Position numbers and translations under genes: made by a program
The notes under the pieces: generated by a model
Database searches by the model: none
Seen by the model: the letters and a program-made list of their open reading frames with translations, nothing else
Told to the model about the DNA's origin: nothing
Shown: positions 36,401-48,508 of the stretch, piece after piece
Layout of the letters: every line of letters starts with the position of its first letter
How positions within the stretch are numbered: position 1 is the first letter of the stretch
Assembly: GCA_025617745.1 (NCBI GenBank)
Contig: CM046856.1
Coordinates: forward strand, 34,404,208-34,468,207
Direction of reading: 5' to 3'
Length of the DNA: 64,000 bases
DNA from: Heliocidaris erythrogramma
Taxonomy: Eukaryota > Echinodermata > Echinoidea > Camarodonta > Echinometridae

Positions 36401-37462
36401 TCAATTCCTACCAAATTTGCTACACTGATTCCTTACAATATTCCTCGCCCAGTGGCACTTGCAATTCGTCAGGGGGTCCTTGCACTCCGACGGAATGGAC
36501 GGACACAGGCCAAGATTGCAGATATTCTTGGACTATCGCAGAGTTGTGTGTGCCGCATCCTCAGAAGACATCGAGAGGTGGGTACTTTGAGTCCAGAGAG
36601 ATCTACAGGTCGACCACGAAGAACATCCGCACGGGATGACCGTCAACTGCTGAACATGTGCCGTAGGAACCGGAGAATGCCAGCGAGTAGTCTTTGCCAC
36701 TTGTGGAGGAGGCACTTCGGAGTGAACGTTTCACGGGAAACCGTAAACAGGAGACTTGTCCAACATGGCTACAGAGCTCGGCGAATGACCAAGGTTCCAC
36801 GTCTCACTGTTCGCCACCGGGTTGCTCGACTCCAGTGGGCTAGGAGGCACAGGAGATGGCAGCTTGGTCACTGGTGCCATGTAATCTTCACTGATGAAAG
36901 CCGGTACATCCTTGACCGCACCGATGGGAGGCAGAGGGTTCGACGATTGCGGGGCGAGAACCTCCGTAATGACTGTGTCCAGGAAACCAATCAAGCAGGT
37001 GGAGGCTCAGTGATGGTATGGGCCGGAATACATTATGGTGGAAAAACGCCATTGGCTGCACCTGAAGGAAACGTCAACGCCGTCGTGTACCGCGATATCC
37101 TGGAACGCCATTGTCTTCCATACGCGAGAAGAGTATATGGCAATAACTTTCAGCTCCAAGACGACAACGCTCGACCACATAGGGCACGTCTGGTGAGGGA
37201 ATTCCTTGACGCAGAGGACGTGCAGCAGATGCCTTGGCCTGCCTGTTCCCCCAACATGAACCCCATTGAGCACGCCTGGGATGCATTGGGCCGTGCCATC
37301 AATGAGAGAAACAATCATCCTCAAAATGTGCAGGAGTTAGCCCAGGCACTAACCGAAGAGTGGGATGCACTGCCCTTGAACACCATCAACAACTTTGTGG
37401 ACAGTATGCCACGGCGTGTGGAGGCACTGGTGCGTGCCAGAGGTGGCCATACCAGGTGCTAA
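36401..37462 (+). CDS. Tc1-like DD34E transposase, open frame without a start ATG
   Basis: The catalytic frame is intact to the TAA after residue 336 (numbered from GTG 36452). The N-terminal half has two helix-turn-helix units (RTQAKIADILGLSQSCVCRI; VSRETVNRRLVQHGYRARR) that would bind the TIRs, with an AT-hook-like GRPRRT between them. The DDE domain shows TDES (D148), QDDNARPH (D238) and NPIEHAWD (E273), with 34 residues between the last two. The frame is open from 36401, just after TGA 36398-36400, but no ATG occurs before residue 69, inside the DNA-binding part. Either a start was lost, an upstream splice supplies it, or a non-AUG start is used. The length fits Tc1 transposases (about 340). 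The enzyme cuts and pastes the element at TA sites. Confidence 0.88.
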   Translation, partial: SIPTKFATLIPYNIPRPVALAIRQGVLALRRNGRTQAKIADILGLSQSCVCRILRRHREVGTLSPERSTGRPRRTSARDDRQLLNMCRRNRRMPASSLCHLWRRHFGVNVSRETVNRRLVQHGYRARRMTKVPRLTVRHRVARLQWARRHRRWQLGHWCHVIFTDESRYILDRTDGRQRVRRLRGENLRNDCVQETNQAGGGSVMVWAGIHYGGKTPLAAPEGNVNAVVYRDILERHCLPYARRVYGNNFQLQDDNARPHRARLVREFLDAEDVQQMPWPACSPNMNPIEHAWDALGRAINERNNHPQNVQELAQALTEEWDALPLNTINNFVDSMPRRVEALVRARGGHTRC

Positions 37463-37784
37463 GTGACCCAACAAGATTAACTAAAGGAACACTTCACTTC
37501 AATAATCAAAAGATCCCAAGATTTTATTTTTCACGATAAACTTATCATGGTTAAACATTTACCAAAAACGATACATTGTTTCAAGGAATCCAAAGTCTGG
37601 ATGATTGTGTTTGTCAAAAGTCGTTAACCAGTGTATTAAGTTTGTATGAATTAATTTTTGTCTTATATTTTTTATTTCATATGTTGAGAACAAATTTATC
37701 AATACAATCGGTGAAGACATAAACTTTATTTTGCAAAAAAATGACTCGTAATTTTGTTAATAGTGTACGCAAGGTAGAAAAAAA

Positions 37785-37812
37785 AATTATGCCACCATTA
37801 TGACCAACAGTG
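37785..37812 (-). repeat. Right terminal inverted repeat of the Tc1-like element
   Basis: The reverse complement matches the left TIR with one substitution (GTGGC versus GTAGC). Confidence 0.92.
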
Positions 37813-37999
37813 TATTATTGTAGATTGGGTCAGAAGAATATATTTATCATTTTTTACTTCAGCTATATGTGGGTAGAACCACTGAGCTCCATAGTAAAAC
37901 ACGCATACATGAACTCCTGCATTTTCGATATTACATCGATTTAATCTTAGAACAAATTAAAAGATGCACCAAGAATGACCATGGATAAGCCGCAGTCAC

Positions 38000-38422
38000 G
38001 TGGTCCCGGACGCGAATTTTTTTTTTTTCTGTACCTTTGGGGCTATCCAATATGAATATTCATGAAAGAGGCTACAAGTATCGGACTTGTATTTTCTTAC
38101 TCAGTTTCACCTTATTTTTAAATCAGCAAAAGAAAATTTCGTAATATATTCCTCTGCCGAGATTCGAACTTGCGGTCCTTTCATCGATAGCGCACCAGAT
38201 TATCCGATTGCGCCACACAGAACAGCTGCTCAATGGTCTTGCTCGTTTTATCATATCCCTCCAGTTCGTTTTCATGAATATTCATGCCGACTAGTCTTGA
38301 CGGAATAAACCGTATTACTCGTCATGCGCATGCGTACACTCATCTCTAAGACCCAAGTCATGAATATTCATATTGGATAGCCCCAAAGGTACAGGAAAAA
38401 AAAATTTCGTGTCCCGGACCAC
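38000..38422. mobile_element. Foldback element carrying a tRNA-like insert
   Basis: TGGTCCCGGAC...GTACCTTTGGGGCTATCC and ATGAATATTCAT at the left mirror ATGAATATTCATATTGG, ATAGCCCCAAAGGTAC and GTCCCGGACC at the right, arms about 65 bp. The interior holds a tRNA-like sequence on the minus strand. There is no frame. Confidence 0.85.
38149..38222 (-). pseudogene. tRNA-like sequence inside a foldback element
   Basis: On the minus strand, A box TGGCGCAATCGG and B box AGTTCGAATCT sit at tRNA spacing. The ends TTCTGTG and CAGAGGA pair at six of seven positions, but the T stem and anticodon stem are poorly paired. Best read as a tRNA-derived SINE head or tRNA pseudogene, not a working tRNA. Confidence 0.55.
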
Positions 38423-39400
38423 CCTCTATACGGATGACCAAGTATGAAGGTTTTACGGTAGTGCCAGTCCGATTACATTCGTCCTTATCGTTGATCCGGT
38501 ACACTCTACGAACATCATCGGCGGTCCGGCAAAAACCTCATATTTTTAAATGTTACAACTTTCATGCCGGTTGAGCAGACGTAGACAAGCGTTTGGTCGC
38601 ATTCATCGGGTTTCTGGGTTTCTGTACATTCTACGCTCGTTTTGCACTCGAAACTTTCATGTTAGCAGAGCAGGAAGAAGTTTCAAGTGCATCTCTGGCA
38701 TATCAGATTTACATTTTCCAAATGAACGAGAAAAGAACACTGCTCTTCAAATGCTAGCGAGGCTAATCGCACACGTCGGGCCTTTTGTTCACTGCTCTAC
38801 TGCAGTATGAATTCTACTGAATGTAATCATAGTTGGGGTGATCGACACGAGTGAACTAACGCACAATGTGAGCCAGGCTTAAAAAAGGGTCAGTTCAGGC
38901 TCACGAGGCCTTATTTCAATAGCGCCATTCGGGGACATTCAGGCATAAAAATGCAATGAAACGGTAAAGGCGCAATCTCTTAAGCCTGGCTCACACGATG
39001 CGTCATTTGCCGACGCTGGGACCGCTCTTACCACTCTATTGTTTAATTCAACATGATTCATGCCGGTGCGAACGTGCACAAAAAGGCCAAAACGTTCGCA
39101 TTGCAATGTGTTGAAAGTTCCCTCACAGATGTTCTTTATGTGCTCATATTCACTCATTATTTTGTCTGCATGCATGGTTGCGCAAAGTTCCGATTTTTCC
39201 GAAAATCAACTCTCAACGGAACACTGGCGTAACAATGGACACAAACTAATGACTGTTGTTGGGAACAGAACATTTGTGTGGAAACTAAGGCATAACCGTC
39301 ATTGTGTGTAAGGGCCTATTGTTCACTGTTTATTCTGGCATGAATTATATTGAACTGAACAATCAATTGGCGTAATCGGCGGCAGTGGAATAGTTCCTTT
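38423..39400. repeat. Cluster of degenerate GGCTCACA-ended repeat copies
   Basis: GTGAGCCAGGCTTA at 38869-38882 faces TAAGCCTGGCTCACA at 38980-38994. Blocks TGTTCACTGYTYATT and GCATGAATT recur (about 38785 and 39325), and CACAGATGTTCTTTATGTGC resembles ACAGACGTTCTGTATGCGC of the MITE at 9300. These are old relatives of that family. Confidence 0.5.
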
Positions 39401-41707
39401 TATAAGTGCATCCGAGTCAGGGATGTTCTTCGGATGTCTACCTCTAAAAATGCAAGGAAGCGCACCGTTTGCTGTGGGATGATCTGACGGTTAACGCAAT
39501 TCGACCTATATTAGACCTTTACACTTGTTTTCTTTTCTTTTCTGCCCACAGTCCCGAAGGAGACGTGACGGATGTTCCAGGGTAGCACTGGGGCGCTAAG
39601 ACGGTTGTACTCGGGATTTCACCACGGTTGGCTTAGATTCTAGGCTGAATTGTTTTTCACCCTCACAAGTAAAATGTATTGACATCTATAGGAAAGAGCG
39701 TCGTGTCACGAATACGGACACCGTAACACTTCCGCAGTGCTTCTGTGAAGATTCATGGACCTTGGTCGTACCACCTTATTGCATCAACAGTAAAATTTCG
39801 TATAGTAATTACGCCTTCCCGTTAAGGTATTTCTCTTTTACACGTCATACCACAAAGTCTGTGGTAAATCTGTGTTTTAATGCATGATATTTCAGAGAGC
39901 TTATGAACTTCTTGAGCTGTAAAAGCTTCACATCTTGTCATTATTTTGTCTTGTAAATTTGGTGCCACATGAAGGGTAAAATAGCCAAAGACTGAAGACG
40001 GGAAAATCGGTTGTAAAGTCGCTTCCATATAACACGCACTTGACAGATATCTTTCTGTCTTATGATATCTCTCTAATTACATTTCTTTTCTCCACATCTG
40101 TTCAAAACCCGATCATAACATCTCATAACGATATGAAATAAATGCACAGACTTAATAAATAAAAGTGTCTTCATATTCATTTCTCTCTCTCTCTTCCCGC
40201 AAGAACCAGATTCCTGCAGGCAATAAGTCGTGTCGTTTACATGCGTGTTATTTCAGATGCTTGCAGGCAATAAAGAACGGATATCGGCTGTATAGATAAG
40301 TCGATTGGCTACTACCAAGAGGTTAAATACATGGTGTTCTTGTCATGATTCATTTCTTCAAGTTTTGTCTCTTGAAGGAGCGTGAGAGATAACACTCAAA
40401 CCTGTTTTAAATTAGAAGTGTTTTTGTTTGTTAAGCAGAAATCTAAAGATAGCAAATTATAGTGTGCGAATATACATGTATGGGCGAAGGGTGGAGAGAG
40501 TTAAAGATGAAAGAGGGAATATGAGAGAGAAAATGAAGTCATACATGATGAACCGTTTGGGGAAAGAGAAGCAATAAAAGAGTGAAGAATAAATTGGAAA
40601 ATTAGAAAGAGAGAGAAAAGATAGACAGAGAGAGAGGGGGGGAAGGGGAGGAAAAGAGAGGAGATGTGGAAAGAGACGGAGATCATGGAGATAGAATGAG
40701 GTGCAGAGGGTTGCTGACATCGAGGTAGGTAGTTAAGACAGACGAAAAATATTAAAATATACACCTAGAAGGCAAGCTTTTTTTTTTCTTTCTTTCTTGT
40801 TCTGCAGGGCAAGAAGTGCAAATCGATTTCCCAACCCCTATCTTCCCGTCTCCAAGCCAGTTTATACCTTCTCAGGATCAGGAATTGATTCAACTTCGGT
40901 GAACGACTCATGCATCGCAGTGCAAGTGGCACAGACTTGCCGTTATTTTGCTTGGGCATTATATACCAGTGGAGGAGGCGGAACGGAAATCAACACCTTT
41001 CACTGATACTTCCACCCGAACACGCCCATTATCTCTTTCTCTTTAGTTCCCCCTCGATGTCAGCCTGCACTACCTTCGTATTCAGGTATCACCCTCAACA
41101 CAAATGGACATCTGCAGAATTCATATAATAACGCCTCAATGTGTTCCAACCCCGGTTCCGAATACCAATAAAAAGGATACCAATGAAATAATAGTTGCCG
41201 CATCAACGGTCATCAGGGTATTAGGGTTAATGCGATCTTTCGGGCCTACCGTTTTTATTTCGAAAAGGTCAAAGAAATGCTATTTCTATTTCTTTTTGAC
41301 AGGTTTATGGAGAATTTTAAAACGCCCAACGTATTATTGAGTTAGGACTCATATATCACATATGCCTACTTGTTTGAAGGATGATATTGCTTCGTCGCAT
41401 TTGAGAAAAGTCAATATAAATGTCACGAAAGTGGTGTATGTCGGTCGTAATAGTTTTAAATTTGGTTTATATGATGTTTGTAGGTTTAGAGGTTAAATTG
41501 ACATTTTGTTTATAGATTTACTCTTCTTGTGAAGTATTCGGGAAGCTGAGTCCTTTCATTATTTACTCAATGATGAGAGCGACCGTGCGGATGTGATAAA
41601 TTGTATTTGGAATGTAATTCCTCTTTGGGTTTCAGCATAACGTGGTCTGTCGTATATTCCGTCTGTCTGTATACACTCCGTCCGTCTACATACAATTCTG
41701 TAGAAGT

Positions 41708-41743
<36 letters not shown>

Positions 41744-43178
41744 AAAGTAAACCCCTAAATTTTATTGAACGCCGTTCCTATATTAAGAATTAAATTCAGT
41801 CTGAACTGTGTGCAAACATATAACCAATAAATTACTACTCTTTGCGCGCTTGCTCTCTTGCTCGCGTGTAACTATGAATTCTTTGAATAGCGCTGTAACT
41901 AACGACACTATACCCTGATCAAATAATGTAACGAACAATCAAAATTCATAATGATTTACGAATGCAGAAACATGACAAAAACAACTCAGAAGAAGAATCC
42001 CTGCTCCTGCTGCAAAAAATTCTAAAATCGCCTTCTTAGTAAAAATCCTGTGTATGAACATATCCGCAAACTCTATCTCAACTACTTTTAATCGAAAGTG
42101 ATGAATGGAGCTAATTCGTTTTTTTCACACCTCTCCAATAATGAGCTGATGAGTTCGGCCACATGCATGAACGCCCATGAAAAATGGATGTCTGCAAAAA
42201 TGCCAGTCTCATCAATCCATCATGAACCAGATGATGAAAAAGGTAGTACTTAAAGTAAGAAATCACCTGAGAAAAGGCTTAGAATTGCACAGCACTATAA
42301 TGCATACTCACCTGTACATCAATGCCACGAATCATTACACAAAAAGTGTTTGTTTAAAAATGCTACTATGGAAAAATATTGGCTATGGCAGAGTTATGAG
42401 TGCAAACTGCCTTCATTATATAGAGAGTCACTAATATTCGTTCAATAATCTGTTAAACAAAACAAAGGCATCTTTAGGTTCCTACTATCGTTTTCTGCAT
42501 GTAGTTATTAACTAGTGCGTTCACCAAACCAAAGAGACTATGGCCCAGATGCCAAATATCGATCTTTGTTTCGATGTACATTCCCAAAATGCACAATAAT
42601 CCCTGAATAATAATATCAGAGAAGTCTGAAACGACATTTAAAAAGAAAAAAAGAAAACATTTTGAAAGTGATATACATGTAGATGCATGGCCATGGTAAT
42701 CAGTATTTGGTTCCCGTTTCGAAAAGAATACATCAATACTTCTACCTTTACATCAAGGAATGTAATGATTTCATAACTTTTAGGAACTCACATCCAGCTT
42801 TTAAGTCAGTTGCTTAATTGGTCCAAATAACCTTTTAAGTGCTCGTGCTCAGACTATAACCAGCACGAGCTAATGTACTATTCATTATTTCAGATTTTGT
42901 AAATGTCAAACGCAGTCGTTTTCCCCTTGTCTTTTGTCACTAACGCAGCATTATAAGGCACATCAGCATTTTCGTCATCATAACCACTGCAGACTCAGCT
43001 AAGAGCGGGTAAAATTAATGATTTCTGCATTGTCAGCTCCGAAATTCAACCAAGCATTCATTAATCAAAATAGAAGATAAAGTACATGACACTATTCTCA
43101 TCATGTTCATATTTACACTGCATCGTTGTGTTTTTTATTTTCCTTCCTGGCTGATGGACGGGAAGAGAAAGTAATAAC
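39401..43178. other. Mostly featureless DNA; GA-rich and GTA tracts
   Basis: A GA-rich purine tract lies at about 40490-40700 and a (GTA)n tract of about 12 units at 41706-41743. One isolated candidate terminal exon lies at 40808-41006. No other gene signal. Confidence 0.5.
40808..41006 (+). CDS. Candidate orphan 3'-terminal exon (unrecognised)
   Basis: A textbook acceptor (about 25 nt of pyrimidines, then TGCAG) precedes 65 open codons ending at TGA 41004-41006, with AATAAA at 41167-41172. The peptide is of ordinary composition (for example YLPVSKPVYTFSGSG, TCRYFAWALYTSGGGG) with three Cys, but I recognise no family and no upstream exon. It could equally be chance. Confidence 0.2.
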
Positions 43179-43320
43179 TGGGGAGCGTTTCATGAAAGGA
43201 AGTTGTCGGACATTTTATCCGACAACTGTTATAAGCTACTAAAATCCTTGCATCTGATTGGCTGAGAGCAAATTTGTCGGATAAAATATCTGACAAGTCC
43301 TTTCATGAAATGCCCCCCTG
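43179..43320. mobile_element. MITE of the TTTCATxAA family, copy 2
   Basis: CTGGGGAGCGTTTCATGAAA and TTTCATGAAATGCCCCCCTG ends; interior CTGTTATAAGCTACTAAAAT and CTGATTGGCTGAGAGC. The inner arms TTGTCGGACATTTTATCC/GGATAAAATATCTGACAA extend the foldback. Confidence 0.9.
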
Positions 43321-44007
43321 ATGAAACCAGGACTATTCCTACAGCCTCTGTGTCCGGATAGAGCTGCGTGCATTTTTACTCAAATGATTGACTTACCCTG
43401 CATGAAGGAGATTTTCTTTTTTTTTTAATAATTCATCATCATACCATGGAGGTGTCGTATGATTATTGTGTGGATTATGATACTAATACATGCACTTTTA
43501 ATTCATCGCACTGAAAATCCAGATCTACACGGCTGGACCAATTTGAGGCCTTTTTGGGGAAAGTGCTGGATGGAAACATGCCTGTGACAATGATAATTAT
43601 TATACACTTCCGATAGATATCAATATATGCGCACATTTCATCAACGATACACACGTTCAAAAAACAACAACAACAACAATATCCATGCTGATGACAGAAT
43701 GTTGAGTACTTTTATTTGTCTCTACAAGTTTGTATTTGAAGCCCTTTGTAGTAAAATGAATGTTTTATTGTGGATACAAGATTTTAACGTGAAGCATCTT
43801 GTGGTAGAATTTCAACTTCAAAATAACAAACTCTCTCAAAACTATTTACAAATGTTTATAGTATGGGAAATATAAACAATTGTGTATTTGAGGATTTGGA
43901 GCCTTTAAAATCATCTAACAAAAATCACCATATGTGAATATCACAGTTACTGAATAAGCACTGCATACATAGTTACTTGCGTATTGAGTCCAGACAAGCA
44001 GTCATAG
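43321..44007. other. No feature seen
   Basis: AT-rich sequence with a short CAA repeat near 43665-43679. No exon or repeat copy recognised. Confidence 0.5.
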
Positions 44008-44363
44008 CGGAGACAGCCGTTTTTGGAGGACAGTGGATGTCCTCTTTTTACGAGACATGTTTTGCATCAGTGAACACACCTGACTCGCTGCGGCGCTGCA
44101 CAGTAAATTGTACGGCTTGACTTACATTATATTTTTGAAAATCATTTCAAAAGTCCCCCTTGTATCTGAAAAACACAATATATCGTAGATCACTGTCCCA
44201 AATCCTCGGGTTCAACACATTTGAAACCCATTTCTATATGATCCTGTAATAAGTGAAAATTGTCAAGTCTATGCACGGGCAAAGCGAGCAGCATCGCTTG
44301 AAGGTTACGCGTGTGCACTGATGCGGAACTTATAACATTGTCCTCCAAAAACGTCCGACTCCG
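44008..44363. mobile_element. Degenerate foldback element with TTTTTGGAGGACA ends
   Basis: CGGAGACAGCCGTTTTTGGA and GGACAGTG at the left are an imperfect inverted copy of TTGTCCTCCAAAAACGTCC and GACTCCG at the right. There is no frame. It could be a decayed MITE. Confidence 0.5.
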
Positions 44364-45690
44364 AACTGACAAAATGCGGGGGGAAACTTGGCCCTTGGAT
44401 AAGATATTTTTAGCAATATTTCGAATATTAAATCGATTCAAGAGAAATCCTTCTCATTGTGTGCTTCTACATGGCAACGGATGATTACTATACAGCTCAC
44501 AAACTATTTTTTCACTTTATATCCGTATGCCAATCCAAACACTACCTTTCATATCGATTTCATGCTCTGACGTATGTCTTTTGGGGCGGAGGGATGGACA
44601 CACCTTTAATTGACGTATCATTTAAATAAAGGAATATCTTTGATCTCAAATCGAGTCGTTATTCGTTTACTCTCATGTCAAAACATGATTCAAGACGACA
44701 TCATAGGTAATTTTGCCTCCAACAGACCAAATGAAGCCTTGAAGTCTCAACAAGTTAGCTCTCACATCACTTAGAACAGTGTGTAATATAAGTTTCATAT
44801 GGAGTTTAGTCATGAGTCGTTTGCTTTATATACCAAGTCAAGTTCTGAGCCGGTAACCCTAAAAACAATTAAGTTAACCCACTTAAAGCTCCGTAAATCA
44901 GAACATGAACTCAACCAACTTTGTCAGGGATAAAAACCTTGCTTAAGTTTAGTATCCTTTCAAGAATACCAGCCTTAGTTTTTAAATCAACCTATCACCA
45001 TTCGCGAAAAAGTCTTGATTTATAATTCAGATAAAGTCTAGATATGAACTGACATTACAAGTCAGCACCCGTCTTAACGTTTGTACGTGTTTTCTTATCA
45101 CACATTTGCCCTTTTCTCTGTAGAAACATTCAGTACTTTAAGAGCAGATTATGAAATATGAACAAACTAGAATATCTGGGGTCATTTCTTCAACCTTTAG
45201 CTCAAAGAAGAATGTAAATAGTCTATGAGCTTGGGTGTATCTAGACTGACAAACACAGGGCGACAAAAGCACCTGGGCGGAAAGCACGCCGGTGATTTGG
45301 GGACTGGGGCATGCTCCAACATATTTTATTCCTTTTTGTTTCGGGGGAGGGAGGTGGTTGAACAATAATTCTAATACAGTTCATAATAATTATGATGACC
45401 TCAGCGATTAATCGAATGCTACACAAATAAAGGAAGGCAGAAAGAGCTACGTCAACGTCATTACTTTTTTGTTGTTTTTTTTTACTACATCTCCTAACTA
45501 ATATCACCACCTGTGTTTTGTTAAAGGTACATTAATCATGATAATATGCAATTCTATATAAAGTACATATCACAAAAGATACGCCTATATATGCGCTTTA
45601 TAGAAAATGTGAAGAAAAAACAACAAAACAGAAGATACACTAGATCTGAGGTATCCAGAAATCAAAAGTGGTTTACATTAAGCATAATTT
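44364..45690. other. No feature seen
   Basis: AT-rich sequence without exon chains or repeat copies that I recognise. Confidence 0.5.
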
Positions 45691-45699
45691 ACGTTTATT

Positions 45700-46018
45700 A
45701 TAAAGAGCCTAATACATCGGCGATGTCTCTAAGCGCTTTACAGATATATTATTATTACCCCGGTCGTTGGATTCTGGCTTGCCCGCACACAATGTATGCA
45801 CATTCTCCACTCCCTGGGGAGTATTCCAGCAATTGCTAAGCAAACGACATTAACTTTCGCATCCTACCGGGTACCCATTTAACACCTGGGTGGAGAGTGG
45901 CAAATGTAGATTAATTAACGTCTTGCCAAAGGACGCTAGTGCTGCGGTGGGATTCGAACCCCGGACCTCGTGGTTCACAGTCCGGGGACTTATCCACTGA
46001 TCCACAGCACCTCTACAT
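45700..46018 (-). repeat. tRNA-headed SINE (family 2), near full length
   Basis: On the minus strand: GAGGTGCTGTGGATCAGTGG (A box), GGGGTTCGAATCCCACC (B box), CCTTTGGCAAGACGTTAA, CATTTGCCACTCTCCACCC, AGGTGTTAAATGGGTACCC, and at the far end GTAAAGCGCTTAGAG after a TAA-rich stretch. This is the best preserved pol III head in the window. Confidence 0.82.
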
Positions 46019-48366
46019 GCCCTTAATGCCCTTAAATCTTTCGGTTGTGCAAACGGGGCGGGGGCGTACGCCGACTCTGCACTGACATAGCTGGATACGC
46101 CACAGCTAAGCAGATAAGGATAACAGGTGCGATATTGCTCCATAATTCACTCTCTACCTCCCACACATCGCCTCTGAACTAAGAGAAACAACATAAACGG
46201 GTCACGGCCAACATTCTTCTATAAACAAACATAACATGACACTGACTTGCCTTGAAAACATGCTAACAACATTATACACACTTTCTCATTTCTGTAGTAT
46301 TTGTTTTCAGTAGTACTTTAAGGTGCACCAACATAACCAATACAAGTTGAAATGTACTGTACCCTGCTGTATAGACAAAAGGAAACGATTGTCATTTAAA
46401 ATTCGTGGACACTTAATGAGAAAACACGTAAAAGCAAGAAGAGTATATTAGGCATTTAACTCAGGAACTCTTGTTCACGTTCAAATGGCATTGTAGGAAG
46501 AACATAAGTGTTTGGGAAAGTTTCGAGAACAATGTATAATTGTGTAATTTTACAGTTGCTTACTAATGTCAAAATAGGGCACTTTTGCTTCGTACTATAA
46601 AGGCTTTTTGGAAAAGTAAGCTTCGCAGAAAAGACCGCCCGAGAATTTATGACACCTTTATTCAAAGCAAACAAGTGAAAGAATATAGAAATAACCTGTA
46701 CAAACTCACAATGCATTAAGCTGTATAACAAGGGACCAGCGAACTGTATAACACTTCCATTATCCCTCGATCTAAAACAATGCGTTAAAAAAGGTTGAGT
46801 ATTCAAACTGGTATCATGCCATGGCTTTATGGATGTTTCGGCGCAGAGTCTGCCCGCTGGCTAAACGTATTCAGAGTCATTTTAATAGTATATACACATT
46901 CGTTCGTCTTCTCTTACTACATAAGTCGGACAAGCCTCGGGCAAAATACTTTGTTAGACTCAAAGATCAGCATACATATATCTCAGGTATCGTTGATATT
47001 TTGTTGTAAATGGTCTATCGGAGGCATGGACTGGGTGATACTAAGTTGCCGGGATGAATCCATCTATGACAAATTCTGCATTTGACAAAAGGGTTTTCAT
47101 TTCGCGTTGGTGCATCCAGGCCAAGGCCAGGGGGTTCCCATGTTGCCATGTTATCCGCGCTTTTACTACTTTTATCAGCATAGGCGGATTTTTAGCCATA
47201 AAAAGGGCCGTGGGCGCCCCCCCCCCCCCCCCCCCCACACACACCCTTTCAGAGCTTTGGGATGGTCGGTGGGATTTCCGTTGGAATACATAATTTTTTT
47301 TGCTTTGGTTTGTGTTTTGCCAAACACTTTTCAGACTTTTGCCTACCCCGGTGGCATGTGTGTTAACTTCGGAAAAACTCCCCCCCCCCCCCCTCTCAGA
47401 AGAGGGGGATGGGAGAGGGTCGACGGGATTCCTGAAATCCTCACATCATTCTGGGTGAATTTATTGTTAGGACAAATTCCGCACCCCCTCCCTTTTGTAC
47501 AATCACGTATCCGCCCATTTATCAGGACATATCAAGATCAACATGCTACAGGCTGATTGTGGAGGAAATCTGGCGACAAACTCACTAATGAAAAAAAAGT
47601 GAATAATATTCATTAAAATATTGAAAATTACAAGCTTTTTTCAGCAGTATTGATAACCACACCAGGGGAGGATAAAAACCATTTTTACAAAAACTTTGCC
47701 TGGGAGGATTGCCAAAACTCTATAAAAGACACTTATTGTTTTAAACTTCACTCCTTTTGGACAAGATGGGTCAGATTCTTTTCAACTCTTCAATCACAAT
47801 TTCAATTAAGTTTTTGCCTCCTGTCCAATGCTTATGTTTGACATATATGGCAGTAATGCTTGTATTGAACCACCATCTTCACTCATCAGAAAACAAATGT
47901 TTCCGGCATTATCATGATTAAGACTTCCCAATTTCTACTTCTAAAATCTTACAAAAGGTACCGCTAAGTTCTGCGATTGCGCGAAAAGGAACTGGTATGA
48001 ATTTTAAATGATCAAGGCCTCATGCCGTTTCGTGAAAGATAGGCGTACATGTGCTAAGCGTTTACATTCCCCCTTAAAATTTTCGATAAATTTTAGTGCA
48101 AATACATTATCCTCTTTTTTGTCAAATCCAATTCGAGGCTATTGCATAACTCTGTCTATGCCTGAGCTCAGGTACATAATAATCCCACAGAGGTATTTGT
48201 TCACACTCTTTGAGGGTTACACGCTTCACAGTCCGGTCGACTGTGGGAATTTCTTAAGATGGCCCATCTAAACAAATCATTTAAACTGTGTTCTACAAAG
48301 ATTATCCAACGAAATCACAGTAATAATTAGTCATATTTGATTGTATTCCTCACCTCATGAGGCATC
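46019..48366. other. Gene-free DNA with two long C-runs
   Basis: C homopolymers at 47217-47236 (20 nt) and 47380-47393. A 116-codon minus-strand frame at 46456-46806 has ordinary composition but no motif, no splice support and no repeat structure; it is left unannotated. Confidence 0.5.
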
Positions 48367-48508
48367 CTGGGGAGCGTTTCATCAAGCGTTTTGTCATTGA
48401 TATTTACCAGCAACTGTTATAAGCTACTGAAATCCTTGCATCTGATTGGCTGAGAGCAAATTTGTCAGTAAAAATCCCTGACAAAACGCTTGATGAAACG
48501 CTCCCCTG
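48367..48508. mobile_element. MITE of the TTTCATxAA family, copy 3
   Basis: CTGGGGAGCGTTTCATCAAG and CTTGATGAAACGCTCCCCTG are perfect inverted ends over about 25 bp. Interior ACTGTTATAAGCTACTGAAA and TCTGATTGGCTGAGAGCAA. This is the cleanest copy of the family here. Confidence 0.93.

Larger units (their letters stand above)
36121..37812 (+). mobile_element. Tc1/mariner element, 1692 bp, with TIRs and TA target duplication
   Basis: The left end CACTGTTGGTCATAATGG and right end CCATTATGACCAACAGTG are inverted; with GTRGCATAATT the match extends to about 28 bp with one mismatch. TA dinucleotides flank both ends (36119-36120, 37813-37814), the Tc1/mariner target duplication. The size and single transposase frame fit the family. 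Matching TIRs and an open catalytic frame suggest recent arrival. Confidence 0.95.

Noticed and set aside
40808..41006. Naming the candidate terminal exon as part of a known gene
   Set aside because: Splice and poly(A) signals alone do not identify a product; it is listed at low confidence only.
46456..46806. 116-codon minus-strand frame with ordinary composition
   Set aside because: No recognised motif, no splice partner and no neighbouring gene signal; kept only as a note.
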